Of a DNA stretch of 26,999 nt, positions 1-8,091 are shown one piece after another. Where the stretch lies: positions 1 through 26,999 of the forward strand of contig CALFER010000049.1 of assembly GCA_937951895.1 (NCBI GenBank), written 5' to 3'. The notes under the pieces were generated by a model. The model saw only the letters and a list, made by a program, of their open reading frames with translations. It was not told the origin of the DNA and made no database searches. The position numbers and the translations under genes are program-made. Position 1 is the stretch's first letter; every line of letters begins with the position of its first letter. Source of the stretch: an uncultured bacterium. GTDB lineage: Bacteria > CSSED10-310 > CALFER01.

Positions 1-1340
1 TGGGAATGGGAATATCCCGTGAGGGGGATGCTCGATACCCATACGGCTGTTACGGAAATGAGTATCCAGGTCAATGCGGATCGAGTCTGTTTCAGCTGAA
101 TGAACGCGATCAGCCGGTCCAGACCGAATCCCGCGAGCATGGCGAGAGGGACGACGACCGGAAGCCGGTATCGTGAATAGACATGAAATGAGACAACGAT
201 CAGACAATATGTAAGCGTCAATGCCGGGAACAGCCAGTTGCGACGCGCCTGGATCAGGCAAAAAACCAAACCGGGCATTCCCAGCATCACGAGAACGGTG
301 AAGGGATAGCGGGGATAGCGCATGAACATTGAGTATCGCCGGTAGAAATCAAAGTCGTGGTTGTCCGGTATTTCCACTTTGTTCCAGAACAGCCCCAGTT
401 TTCTCATCTGAAGGCGAACCGCATCCCCGGGATGCTCCCGGATCCATCGCCATGCCTCCCGGCTCCAGTAAGCGCTGGATTCCCTCTGAGACAATTCTCT
501 ACCCAATGCACGCTCAGCCTCGCGATGAAAATCCGCCTCTTCATGTTCAGGCGTCATTCGCACTCGCGGTGGTCGTTTCGACGTACCATCGGAGTAGGGG
601 CTGTTGCCGAGATAAAAATTAGCTCCCCCCTGAGTCGTCAGGAGAATCACATCGCCGCTTGTTCTCCAATTGTGATAGGTAATCGGCGCAATACTGACAA
701 TAAAAGCGAATCCGAAAACCGAGCAGTTGCGCATCCCCGTCACAAACCCGGGTGACTCCATGAAAAGCCACAACAAATAGAGCGGGATCAACAGGAGGAA
801 CGACCCCTGATTGACTGCCGCCAATCCCGCGATCGCACCGGACACGACTGCTTTGATCCATCCGTTGCGGAAGGGAATCATCACAAGAGACCACAGTGTC
901 AGCGCAAACAGGAAAATGGAGAGTGTCGTTTTCAGAATCAGGCCGGATTCGAAAATCAGTACTGGATACAGCGCCATCACAGCCCCTGCTGCAACAGCGC
1001 TTTGAATCCCGAAAACACGCACTGTCAGGCTGAAGATCAACCCGACCGAGATCACATCCAGAATCATCTGGAGGATCCGAACATAATCGTAATCATGGCC
1101 GAACAATCGGTAGATTCGAGACAGCAGAAACGGGTACAGGGGCGTCTGGAAGTAAGGTCCTGAGAAGGGGTTGCCGGTCGACGCCCATTGTACCGCCTGC
1201 GTGTCGTACGCTTTGCAGTCGAGAAAAAGGGTGTCCGCGATGGGATCGTTGTCAATGGACAGGAAGTGACCGGTTCTCATCGAGGAAGCCAGAACGATGA
1301 GGACCAGGAAGGGGATGAAACTGCCCGGGATCCGCTTCAT
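1..1340 (-). CDS. GT39-type integral membrane glycosyltransferase, C-terminus cut by window edge
   Basis: An open frame runs without a stop from an ATG at 1340 to the window edge, giving 446 residues with the C-terminus missing. It is a multi-pass membrane protein. After the first membrane segment (about residues 8-20) a loop carries an acidic LDCKAYD motif (40-46) followed by GPYFQTPLYPFLL, the usual first-loop signature of GT-C enzymes of the PMT_2/GT39 type, where Asp binds the polyprenyl-phosphate sugar. Further family marks are GGANFYLGN (238-246) in a large hydrophilic loop (about 225-340) and YSRYRLPVVVP (388-398). By family, it should move a sugar from a lipid carrier to an acceptor on the outer face of the inner membrane; donor and acceptor are unknown. 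It is divergent from the phospholipase D gene with 77 nt between the starts. I see no strong Shine-Dalgarno site or promoter for it. Confidence 0.85.
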   Translation of the reverse strand, partial: MKRIPGSFIPFLVLIVLASSMRTGHFLSIDNDPIADTLFLDCKAYDTQAVQWASTGNPFSGPYFQTPLYPFLLSRIYRLFGHDYDYVRILQMILDVISVGLIFSLTVRVFGIQSAVAAGAVMALYPVLIFESGLILKTTLSIFLFALTLWSLVMIPFRNGWIKAVVSGAIAGLAAVNQGSFLLLIPLYLLWLFMESPGFVTGMRNCSVFGFAFIVSIAPITYHNWRTSGDVILLTTQGGANFYLGNSPYSDGTSKRPPRVRMTPEHEEADFHREAERALGRELSQRESSAYWSREAWRWIREHPGDAVRLQMRKLGLFWNKVEIPDNHDFDFYRRYSMFMRYPRYPFTVLVMLGMPGLVFCLIQARRNWLFPALTLTYCLIVVSFHVYSRYRLPVVVPLAMLAGFGLDRLIAFIQLKQTRSALTWILISVTAVWVSSIPLTGYSHS

Positions 1341-1417
1341 GCTTCAAGTCCGGTATTCATTGAGCGCATTTGCATTTTCACTCGGTGGAGGGTAAAACAA
1401 AGTCGTGAGGGTTAACC

Positions 1418-2890
1418 ATGAAAAAGTGTATCTCATCTCCATTAAAGCTCATTGCCGCCGGAGCGTGCCTCTGCGGGATCTTACATACCTTTCCCGCCTC
1501 CGCGCTCCCACCGGGATTCCAAGTATATTTCAATGATGCGCAACACTCCAGTCCAAACGGAATCGACACAGCCTGTGCCGAATTTATCGGGACCGCGAAC
1601 GAAACGGTTGCCGGCGCTTTCTATTCCATTCAACGTACGGTGATCGTCAACGCGTTGATCGACGCAGCCACTCGTCTGGGCACGGAGAATGTCCGGATCA
1701 TCACCGATGCGGGAAACAGGAATTCGACCGGCTGTCAGAGACTGGAAGCCGCAGGGATCACGGTGATCGATGAAACCTGTGACGGTTGGCAGGATGCAGC
1801 GCTGGAATCCCACAATAAATTCTGCGTGATCGATGGGGTGAAAGTGTGGACGGGATCCTACAACATCACCGATTCGGATTCAGTCTACAACAACAACAAC
1901 GCTCTCGCGATCGATTGCCCGCAACTCGCGCAGGAGTACCTCGCTGAATTCAATCTCATGTGGGGCGCTGCCTCCGGCCCCCCCGGAGATTGCCTGTTCT
2001 CCTCTCATAAAACCCCCCATTCCACGCATGAGTTTACCTGTAACGGAGTCGATCTCGAACTGTATTTCTCACCGACCAAGGAAGCCTATCCGAATCGAGC
2101 GATGGACGTGATTCTCAATATCATGCAACAAGCAACGTCATCGCTGTATTTCGATATGTTTGCTTTTACATCGGTCTCTCTGGCCAATGGCCTCATTACG
2201 GCAGACGACCGAGGTTTGACGGTCATGGGTGTCATGGACAACCAGCAGGCCAGTTACTCTTCCTCCCAATATGACAATCTGATCGCTGCCGGACTCGACG
2301 TCAAACTCGACAACGAAGTCACACCGCATGGGAATTTTCTCCACCACAAGTTTCTTGTTGCCGACTATGCCGGAACGAACCCGATCGTTGTCACCGGAAG
2401 TTACAACTGGTCGAATGCCGCTCAGTGGAACAACGACGAAAACTCACTGATCATTCACGATGCCGAGATCGCATATCTTTATTATGAGGAGTTTTACCGG
2501 AGCTATTTCGGAAGGAACCCGGACAACGCCAAACCTTCAATCGATATTCAGGTCAATCAGCCGGTGTTCAGCGGAGGCAGTTTCATGCGAGTGACGACGC
2601 GAATCACCAATCCTGATATTTCAAGAGGGCTGGACGAATACATCATTCTCGACCTGGGGAGTGCGTTCGGTGATAATCAGTATTTCTTCTGGCCGGATTG
2701 GACGACCGCGGTGGATTACGAGCGGCAATATCTCGGAGCTGATGCCGTTCTCGATCAGGAAATATTCAACTTTATCCTGCCTTACCCGCTCGCGTCCGGA
2801 GGTCCCTTTACGATTTGGGCGGCATTACTGGACCCGACAACCAACACATTGGCCGGGGATTACGACTCCATCCAGTTCAGCTTTGAATAA
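1418..2890 (+). CDS. secreted phospholipase D-family protein (two HKD motifs)
   Basis: This 490-residue protein starts with a signal peptide: a Lys-Lys N-terminus, a hydrophobic core at about 10-23, and a likely cut after the ASA at 27-29. Two complete HxKxxxxD catalytic motifs are present, H132/K134/D139 and H309/K311/D316, each followed by GSYN (146-149 and 327-330), as in bacterial PLD-family nucleases and phospholipases. The two half-sites in one chain should form one active site with a phospho-histidine intermediate. Residues from about 372 to 490 form an extra, probably beta-rich domain with YFFWPDWT and WAALLD motifs, which I recognise only as an accessory domain of secreted proteins. 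A Shine-Dalgarno GTGAGG lies 7 nt before the ATG. The substrate (phospholipid or nucleic acid) cannot be read from the sequence. Its stop lies 31 nt from the convergent korC stop. Confidence 0.9.
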   Translation: MKKCISSPLKLIAAGACLCGILHTFPASALPPGFQVYFNDAQHSSPNGIDTACAEFIGTANETVAGAFYSIQRTVIVNALIDAATRLGTENVRIITDAGNRNSTGCQRLEAAGITVIDETCDGWQDAALESHNKFCVIDGVKVWTGSYNITDSDSVYNNNNALAIDCPQLAQEYLAEFNLMWGAASGPPGDCLFSSHKTPHSTHEFTCNGVDLELYFSPTKEAYPNRAMDVILNIMQQATSSLYFDMFAFTSVSLANGLITADDRGLTVMGVMDNQQASYSSSQYDNLIAAGLDVKLDNEVTPHGNFLHHKFLVADYAGTNPIVVTGSYNWSNAAQWNNDENSLIIHDAEIAYLYYEEFYRSYFGRNPDNAKPSIDIQVNQPVFSGGSFMRVTTRITNPDISRGLDEYIILDLGSAFGDNQYFFWPDWTTAVDYERQYLGADAVLDQEIFNFILPYPLASGGPFTIWAALLDPTTNTLAGDYDSIQFSFE

Positions 2891-2921
2891 GCCGACGGGC
2901 TGAATCTGAACCGGGAGGGGT

Positions 2922-3461
2922 TTACAGAGCGGCTCGAGCGATTTCGATTCCGATCGTCAGAGCTTTCCGGTTGAGTTCTTCTGTGCCGCGGGGCACACGG
3001 GACAACACGGCGGCCTCGATGGATTCTGACGTGACCACTTTCGAAATCTCGACCAGTGCTCCCAGCGCAACGATGTTCGCTACGATCAGCTTCCCGACCT
3101 TGTCCTGTGCGGCTGTCAGGATGGGGAGACTGAACACGCGATAATTCCCTTTCGGCAACTGCTTCACATGATCCGCATCGATGATCAGGATGCCGTTTTC
3201 CTTGAGATCGACTGCGTATTTGGAACAGGATTCCTGAGTCAGTGCGAGTAACAGATCAATGTTCGTGGCCTTTGGGTAATCAATGTCCTCATCCGAGATG
3301 ATCACCTCGGATTTGCTGGCTCCGCCGCGTGCTTCAGGTCCATATGACTGACTCTGAGTCGCATTCTTGTTTTCATAGATCGCAGCTGCCTCGGCCAGAA
3401 TCAATCCGGCCAGAATCATCCCCTGTCCTCCGGAACCACTCAAACGTATTTCGTATCTCAT
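2922..3461 (-). CDS. korC: 2-oxoglutarate:ferredoxin oxidoreductase, gamma subunit
   Basis: This 179-residue protein is a gamma-type subunit of 2-oxoacid:acceptor oxidoreductases. It shows the family signatures SGSGGQGM (8-15) and SYGPEARGGASKSEV (39-53) and has the usual length. By family, it joins the alpha and beta subunits in the cytoplasmic complex that oxidatively decarboxylates 2-oxoglutarate to succinyl-CoA with ferredoxin as acceptor, or runs in reverse. The ATG at 3461 follows an AAGGGA site by a normal distance. It is the last gene of the sucC-sucD-korD-korA-korB-korC run and starts 18 nt after the korB stop. Assignment to 2-oxoglutarate rather than another 2-oxoacid rests on the neighbouring succinyl-CoA synthetase genes and the subunit order. 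Confidence 0.92.
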   Translation of the reverse strand: MRYEIRLSGSGGQGMILAGLILAEAAAIYENKNATQSQSYGPEARGGASKSEVIISDEDIDYPKATNIDLLLALTQESCSKYAVDLKENGILIIDADHVKQLPKGNYRVFSLPILTAAQDKVGKLIVANIVALGALVEISKVVTSESIEAAVLSRVPRGTEELNRKALTIGIEIARAAL

Positions 3462-3479
3462 CGCTGTCCCTTCCGTCGC

Positions 3480-4301
3480 TTATTCTTCACTGTGCGGGTT
3501 CAGGCGTTCAATCATGTGCTCGTATTGCGCCGTAAACTCCGGACGCTCTTTCTGAAACAGAACACCTGTCAGGAATTTTCCTTCAAGTTCCTCTGCTGTC
3601 ATCTTCGCGGCAGCGTCGACCGATACCGCATGTTCCTTCTGCCATTTCAACATATCGTTGGCTGTTTTGAAGCGATTTCGCCGTCCGTAGGCAATGGGGC
3701 ATTGGAGCATGACTTCCACGAGGGAGAAGCCGCGATTCAGAATGGCCTTCTCGATCAGGCGATCAAGTTGAGGTGCGTGATAGGCGGTTCCGCGTGCAAC
3801 GAATGAAGCACCGGCTGCCTGAGCCAGTGCACAGATATCGAAATTGGGATCGATATTGCCGTAAGGCGCGGTGCTCGCGAAGGATCCTGTCGGTGTCGTC
3901 GGAGAAGCCTGACCTCCGGTCATGCCATAGATATAATTGTTGTACAGAATCATCGTGATATCGATGTTGCGTCTTGCGGCATGAATGAAATGATTGCCGC
4001 CGATCGCCGTCGCATCGCCATCCCCGGAGACCACAAGGACTTTCAATCCAGGCTTGGCATGCTTGACTCCGGTCGCGAATGCCAATGCGCGTCCGTGTGT
4101 CGTGTGCAAGGTATTAAAATCCACATATCCGGGCGTTCTCGATGAACACCCGATACCCGAGACCATGACGAGATCGTCTTTCCTGATCTGCAGATTATGA
4201 ATCGCGCGGATAATGGCTTTCAGCACGGTTCCATCACCGCAACCCGGACACCATATATGAGGCAATTTCTCGTTTCTGAGATACTCGTTGTAGTTGAACA
4301 T
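3480..4301 (-). CDS. korB: 2-oxoglutarate:ferredoxin oxidoreductase, beta (TPP-binding) subunit
   Basis: This 273-residue protein is the thiamine-diphosphate subunit of the KOR complex. Visible marks are WCPGCGDG (17-24), GIGCSSR (49-55), HTTHGRALAFATG (67-79), the metal/TPP motif GDGD (93-96) and NNYIYGMTGGQASPTT (121-136). The cysteines at 18, 21 and 52 fit the 4Fe-4S cluster ligands of this family; a fourth may be C201. I chose the ATG at 4301, giving MFNYNEYL, because a GGGAGGT site lies 9 nt upstream and it begins one base after the korA stop. A longer frame reaching 4400 would run back through the end of korA and is unlikely. Length and spacing are normal for the family. Confidence 0.94.
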   Translation of the reverse strand: MFNYNEYLRNEKLPHIWCPGCGDGTVLKAIIRAIHNLQIRKDDLVMVSGIGCSSRTPGYVDFNTLHTTHGRALAFATGVKHAKPGLKVLVVSGDGDATAIGGNHFIHAARRNIDITMILYNNYIYGMTGGQASPTTPTGSFASTAPYGNIDPNFDICALAQAAGASFVARGTAYHAPQLDRLIEKAILNRGFSLVEVMLQCPIAYGRRNRFKTANDMLKWQKEHAVSVDAAAKMTAEELEGKFLTGVLFQKERPEFTAQYEHMIERLNPHSEE

Positions 4302-4302
4302 G

Positions 4303-5442
4303 CTACATGACCTCCCTGATCCGGTCGACAATCGATTGTGGTGTGATCGGCTCACCATTGAGAGTATTGACGAGATGCACTGCGGCCTTCCCTCCCACAA
4401 TTCTCTCGACCTCCAACTTCATCTGCCCCATGTTCGTCTCGCAGACAATAAAGTTCCGCACGCGATTCGCCAGAAGGCGCAGCGCCTCTTCAGGGAAAGG
4501 CCAGATGGTCATCGGTTTGAACAATCCGACCTTCAATCCCGCCGCGCGTGCGTCATCGAGAGCACGTTTGGCTGATCGTGCGGAAGATCCATAAGACACC
4601 AGAACGACATCGGCATCCTCGATCGCGCGCGTCGAATATTCAATGATCTCGTCCCGGTGACGTCCGATCTTCGATATCAATCGTCTGACATGCCGATCGA
4701 TTTTTTTCGGATCATTCGTCGGGAATCCGGTCTCATCATGACATAATCCTGTGACATGATAGCGATATCCCGACCCGAAATCAGCCATCTCGGGAATACC
4801 GCTCTCCGTATGCCGATACGGAAGATACTCGGCCGGTGAACACGTTGGTCGGGTCCGATTCCAGATCTCGATGGAATCAGCCGGTGGCTCCACCAGAACC
4901 TCGCGCATGTGTCCGACGATTTCATCCAACAAGAGGATGACGGGAGTTCGATAACGCTCAGCCAGGTTAAAACATCGGATGGTCGCAGTGTAGATCTCCG
5001 GAATGGTCGACGGCGCCAAAGCAATGATCTCATGGTCGCCATGTGTCCCCCACCGAGCCTGAAGGACATCAGATTGGGATGATTGCGTCGGCAGACCGGT
5101 ACTGGGTCCCCCCCGTTGCACATCGACGATGACGCACGGCACTTCGGCCATGATGGCGAAACCGATGTTCTCCTGTTTCAGTGAAAACCCCGGACCGCTC
5201 GTCGCCGTCATGCTCTTCAAACCCGTCAATGACGCTCCGATAACCGCTCCCATCGCAGCGATCTCATCTTCCATCTGAATGAATCGGCCACCCATTTTCG
5301 GGAATTCACTGGCGCATAACTCCGCGATTTCGGTCGACGGTGTGATGGGATATCCGGCAAAAAACTGACAACCTGCGCGCACTGCACCCAGAAAGCAGGC
5401 ATGATTCCCCTGGACAAAAAGAGCATTCTTTTTGGGTTCCAT
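4303..5442 (-). CDS. korA: 2-oxoglutarate:ferredoxin oxidoreductase, alpha subunit
   Basis: This 379-residue protein is the alpha subunit (pyrimidine-binding and transketolase C-terminal-like domains) of the 2-oxoacid:ferredoxin oxidoreductase. Motifs are YPITPSTE (31-38), MEDEIAAMGAVIGAS (57-71), TSGPGFSL (81-88) and PSTGLPTQ (113-120), which together are typical of KorA. It has no fused gamma domain, in line with the separate korC gene. I use the ATG at 5442 because a GAGGAA site sits 8 nt upstream. An alternative TTG at 5466 would overlap the korD stop by 4 nt and add eight residues. The korB start follows its TAG stop by one base, so translation is probably coupled. Confidence 0.93.
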   Translation of the reverse strand: MEPKKNALFVQGNHACFLGAVRAGCQFFAGYPITPSTEIAELCASEFPKMGGRFIQMEDEIAAMGAVIGASLTGLKSMTATSGPGFSLKQENIGFAIMAEVPCVIVDVQRGGPSTGLPTQSSQSDVLQARWGTHGDHEIIALAPSTIPEIYTATIRCFNLAERYRTPVILLLDEIVGHMREVLVEPPADSIEIWNRTRPTCSPAEYLPYRHTESGIPEMADFGSGYRYHVTGLCHDETGFPTNDPKKIDRHVRRLISKIGRHRDEIIEYSTRAIEDADVVLVSYGSSARSAKRALDDARAAGLKVGLFKPMTIWPFPEEALRLLANRVRNFIVCETNMGQMKLEVERIVGGKAAVHLVNTLNGEPITPQSIVDRIREVM

Positions 5443-5462
5443 TTTCGGAGTTCCTCGCTGTT

Positions 5463-5696
5463 TCAACTGTTATCCTGTACGTCAGGAATGACCTCGATAC
5501 AGAAATCAGGACAGAATAGTTCGCAACGGCCGCACACGATACATGCCTCGAGATTCGCGACTTTCGCCACGAGATGGTCCATGACCAACACCTGTTTCGG
5601 GCATACCTCAACGCAGATCGCGCATCCCTTGCACCACGCTTCCCGGATCGCGATTTCTTTGATTTTCTTCCCTTTTTTTGCAGCTGCCTTGTTCAA
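5463..5696 (-). CDS. korD: 2[4Fe-4S] ferredoxin-like delta subunit of 2-oxoglutarate oxidoreductase
   Basis: This 77-residue protein has two classical CxxCxxCxxxCP cluster motifs, at C22/C25/C28/C32 and C52/C55/C58/C62, behind a lysine-rich N-terminus. By family it is the delta (ferredoxin-like) subunit that carries electrons between the TPP site of KorB and free ferredoxin. The start codon is TTG at 5696: an AAGGAG site lies 7 nt upstream, and no ATG in this frame gives a complete first cluster motif with as good a site. It heads the kor block, 137 nt after the sucD stop. That gap holds no gene or clear hairpin, and I could not find a convincing promoter, so readthrough from sucCD is the simplest reading. 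Confidence 0.92.
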   Translation of the reverse strand: MNKAAAKKGKKIKEIAIREAWCKGCAICVEVCPKQVLVMDHLVAKVANLEACIVCGRCELFCPDFCIEVIPDVQDNS

Positions 5697-5833
5697 GATG
5701 ATACTCCTTGGTTCAAGACCTGGTGTTCCTGCTCATCCATTTTCCAAGCTAAACGAAGCTGCGAGGGACTTAGCATAAGACCTGACATGAAGCAAGAGCC
5801 TGTTCATCGGGCCTCGGGAAATGAATGTGAAGA

Positions 5834-6703
5834 TCAGGTCAGGAGCGAAGCCAGTGTCGATCCGATCTGAGCCGGGTTCTCGACGACCGTTATACCAGAA
5901 CCTCGAAGTTTCGCGATTTTATCTGTCGCGCTTCCGGACCCCCCGGATATGATCGCTCCGGCATGCCCCATGCGCCGACCGGGAGGCGCTGTTTGCCCCG
6001 CGATGAAACTCACGACCGGCTTTGTGATATGCCCCGCTATAAACTCGGCAGCCTTCTCCTCTGCCTGCCCCCCAATCTCACCGATCATAACAATCGCCTG
6101 CGTTTCGGGATCCTTCTGGAAGAGGTCGAGGCAATCGACGAAGGTTGTGCCCGGAATCGGATCACCTCCGATGCCGATTCCAGTGGATTGTCCGAGGCCA
6201 ATTGCGGACAACTGAGCGACCACCTCATAGGTCAGGGTTCCGGATCGCGAGATCACCCCGATGGTCCCGGGACGATGAATCGAACCCGGCATGATACCGA
6301 TCTTGCACTTCCCCGGTGAAATCAGTCCCGGGCAGTTCGGGCCGATCAACCTGCAGGATTTTTCCTTCAGAACGGGGCGGAGTTTCATCATATCGAGTGT
6401 CGGGATCCCTTCGGTGATGCAGACCACCAGATTCACTCCTGAATCCGCGGCCTCCATGATCGCATCCGCTCCGTGCTGTCTCGGAACAAAGATGATCGAG
6501 GCGTTGGCCCCGGTTTCTCGAACCGCGCGCTCGGCGGTATCAAACACAGGAATCCCCATATGAATCTGACCACCTTTTCCCGGCGTGACACCGCAAACGA
6601 TCTTGGTGCCGTACTCGATCATCTTCTGCGCATGAAAGGTTGCTTCCCGGCCGGTGGAACCCTGGATCATCAGGCGTGTTTCCTGTCCGATGAGAATACT
6701 CAT
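5834..6703 (-). CDS. sucD: succinyl-CoA synthetase (ADP/GDP-forming), alpha subunit
   Basis: This 289-residue protein, close to the normal family length, carries the CoA-binding Rossmann start with GSTGREATFH (15-24), GPNCPGLISPG (121-131), and the phosphorylated histidine H247 in GHAGAI, which corresponds to the active-site His of E. coli SucD. With SucC it interconverts succinyl-CoA plus ADP (or GDP) and phosphate with succinate, NTP and CoA. Its ATG overlaps the sucC stop in an ATGA arrangement, with a GGGAGAG site inside the end of sucC. Placement next to the 2-oxoglutarate:ferredoxin oxidoreductase genes puts two consecutive TCA-cycle steps in one transcript. Confidence 0.96.
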   Translation of the reverse strand: MSILIGQETRLMIQGSTGREATFHAQKMIEYGTKIVCGVTPGKGGQIHMGIPVFDTAERAVRETGANASIIFVPRQHGADAIMEAADSGVNLVVCITEGIPTLDMMKLRPVLKEKSCRLIGPNCPGLISPGKCKIGIMPGSIHRPGTIGVISRSGTLTYEVVAQLSAIGLGQSTGIGIGGDPIPGTTFVDCLDLFQKDPETQAIVMIGEIGGQAEEKAAEFIAGHITKPVVSFIAGQTAPPGRRMGHAGAIISGGSGSATDKIAKLRGSGITVVENPAQIGSTLASLLT

Positions 6704-7881
6704 GACTGCTCTCCCTTCAACCCGCCGATGACTTTTCTCGCTGCATCTTCCATGTCCTGTGCCGTGAGAAGCCGCATGCCCGATGTTTCGAGCAACTGAA
6801 TTCCTTCGGCAGCGTTCGTTCCGGCAAGACGAACGACAAGAGGTCGGTCGAGAACCACCGTCTGAAGTGCCCCCAATATGCCGCGGGCAACCCGGTCACA
6901 TCGCACGATACCGCCGAAGATGTTGACCAGAACAGCCTTAACATCAGCATCTGCCAGCAAAATCTTGAAAGCTTCCGCAATGTTCTCTTCACTCGCCCCG
7001 CCTCCGACATCCAGGAAATTGGCGGGAGCTCCTCCGAATAACTTGATGATATCCATCGTCGCCATCGCCAGACCGGCACCGTTGACCATGCATCCGATCT
7101 GCCCATCCAGTTTGATGTAGTTCAATCCGAACTTCGACGCCTGCACCTCGAGCGGTGATTCCTGCGTAATATCCCGCATACCCGCGAGATCCGGATGGCG
7201 GTAAAGCGCCCAATCATCCAGATTGATCTTTGCATCCAGTGCTTCGAGACGTCCTCGAGAACTCAGGGCGAGAGGATTGATCTCCACCTGAGTGGCATCG
7301 AGTTCCATGAACAGGCGATACAAACCCGTGACGATCTCGGTCATTTCCTGGAACTGCAATCCCTTCAGATTCAAATGTGATGCAATACGGCGAGCTTGAA
7401 ATGGATACAACCCCGCCACAGGATGAATGTATTCCCTGACGATCAATTCCGGATGCACCGCCGCCACATGCTCGATCTCCATCCCGCCTTCAGCCGATGC
7501 CATGATAACCGGACACTCCATCTGCCGATCGATCAGGATCCCGAGATAAATTTCCTGGATGTAATCCCCGGAACCGTCGACAATCAGAATCCGATTGATC
7601 GGTTTCCCCTCTGGCCCCGTTTGATTGTTCACGAGCCGTTTACCGAGCAGCCTGGAAATCCCCCGCTCCGCCTCATCCATTGTCGTCGCGAAGATGATTC
7701 CTCCCGCTTTGCCGCGCCCTCCGGCATGCACCTGTGCTTTCAGCAAGACCTTGCCATAAGCGCTCAACAGGTTCTCGGCGATCTGTACCGCATTCCGGTG
7801 CGAATCGGCGATTTCTCCCGCGGGATTCGGTATCCCATAACGATTCAGCAACTGTTTCGCCTGATATTCATGAATTTTCAC
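6700..7881 (-). CDS. sucC: succinyl-CoA synthetase (ADP/GDP-forming), beta subunit
   Basis: This 393-residue protein is the ATP-grasp beta subunit of succinyl-CoA synthetase. It begins with the family-typical MKIHEYQAKQL, has the nucleotide-binding stretch KAQVHAGGRGKAGG (48-61), EINPL (200-204) with metal ligands, VNGAGLAMATMD (266-277) and NFLDVGGGA (288-296) near the CoA/succinate site. The start is GTG at 7881; a strong GGGAGGT site lies only about 4 nt upstream, which is short, but the conserved N-terminus leaves little choice. It is the first gene of the minus-strand metabolic operon, and a plausible sigma-70-like promoter lies at 7928-7956. ADP versus GDP preference cannot be told from sequence alone. 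Confidence 0.96.
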   Translation of the reverse strand: MKIHEYQAKQLLNRYGIPNPAGEIADSHRNAVQIAENLLSAYGKVLLKAQVHAGGRGKAGGIIFATTMDEAERGISRLLGKRLVNNQTGPEGKPINRILIVDGSGDYIQEIYLGILIDRQMECPVIMASAEGGMEIEHVAAVHPELIVREYIHPVAGLYPFQARRIASHLNLKGLQFQEMTEIVTGLYRLFMELDATQVEINPLALSSRGRLEALDAKINLDDWALYRHPDLAGMRDITQESPLEVQASKFGLNYIKLDGQIGCMVNGAGLAMATMDIIKLFGGAPANFLDVGGGASEENIAEAFKILLADADVKAVLVNIFGGIVRCDRVARGILGALQTVVLDRPLVVRLAGTNAAEGIQLLETSGMRLLTAQDMEDAARKVIGGLKGEQS

Positions 7882-7927
7882 ATGACCTCCCAGCGCGTCA
7901 ATCGGTCAGTTTTCGCAACACTCAATC

Positions 7928-7956
7928 ATTCTACCCCTTCCAGGCATCGAAACCAA
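7928..7956 (-). promoter_or_regulatory. candidate sigma-70-like promoter for the sucCD-kor operon
   Basis: Read on the minus strand there is a TTGGTT -35-like box (7951-7956), a 17-nt spacer, and a TAGAAT -10-like box (7928-7933), about 47 nt before the sucC GTG. The -10 box matches five of six consensus bases, but the -35 box matches only three. It sits in the divergent gap shared with the Mur ligase gene. Confidence 0.4.
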
Positions 7957-8021
7957 GGAAATTTGAATCGCTCCATTTCATGCTGTTCAGCGCGACCGGG
8001 CACACGAGTGCCAGGACGATG

Positions 8022-8049
8022 TTGGCATTCTCCCGGAATACGCTACAAT
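8022..8049 (+). promoter_or_regulatory. candidate sigma-70-like promoter for the Mur ligase gene
   Basis: TTGGCA (8022-8027) and TACAAT (8044-8049) are separated by 16 nt, each matching five of six consensus bases. Transcription would begin near 8056 and leave a leader of about 35 nt before the ATG at 8092. It faces away from the candidate sucC promoter in the same 210-nt gap. Confidence 0.55.
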
Positions 8050-8091
8050 GTCGCCGTCGATCGTATCGGGAGAAATCGTGAGGAGACGAGG

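Noticed and set aside
7396..8091. An N-terminal extension of the Mur ligase by 232 residues.
   Set aside because: The extension runs antisense to sucC, while the MurC-like N-terminus, ribosome binding site and promoter all support the ATG at 8092.
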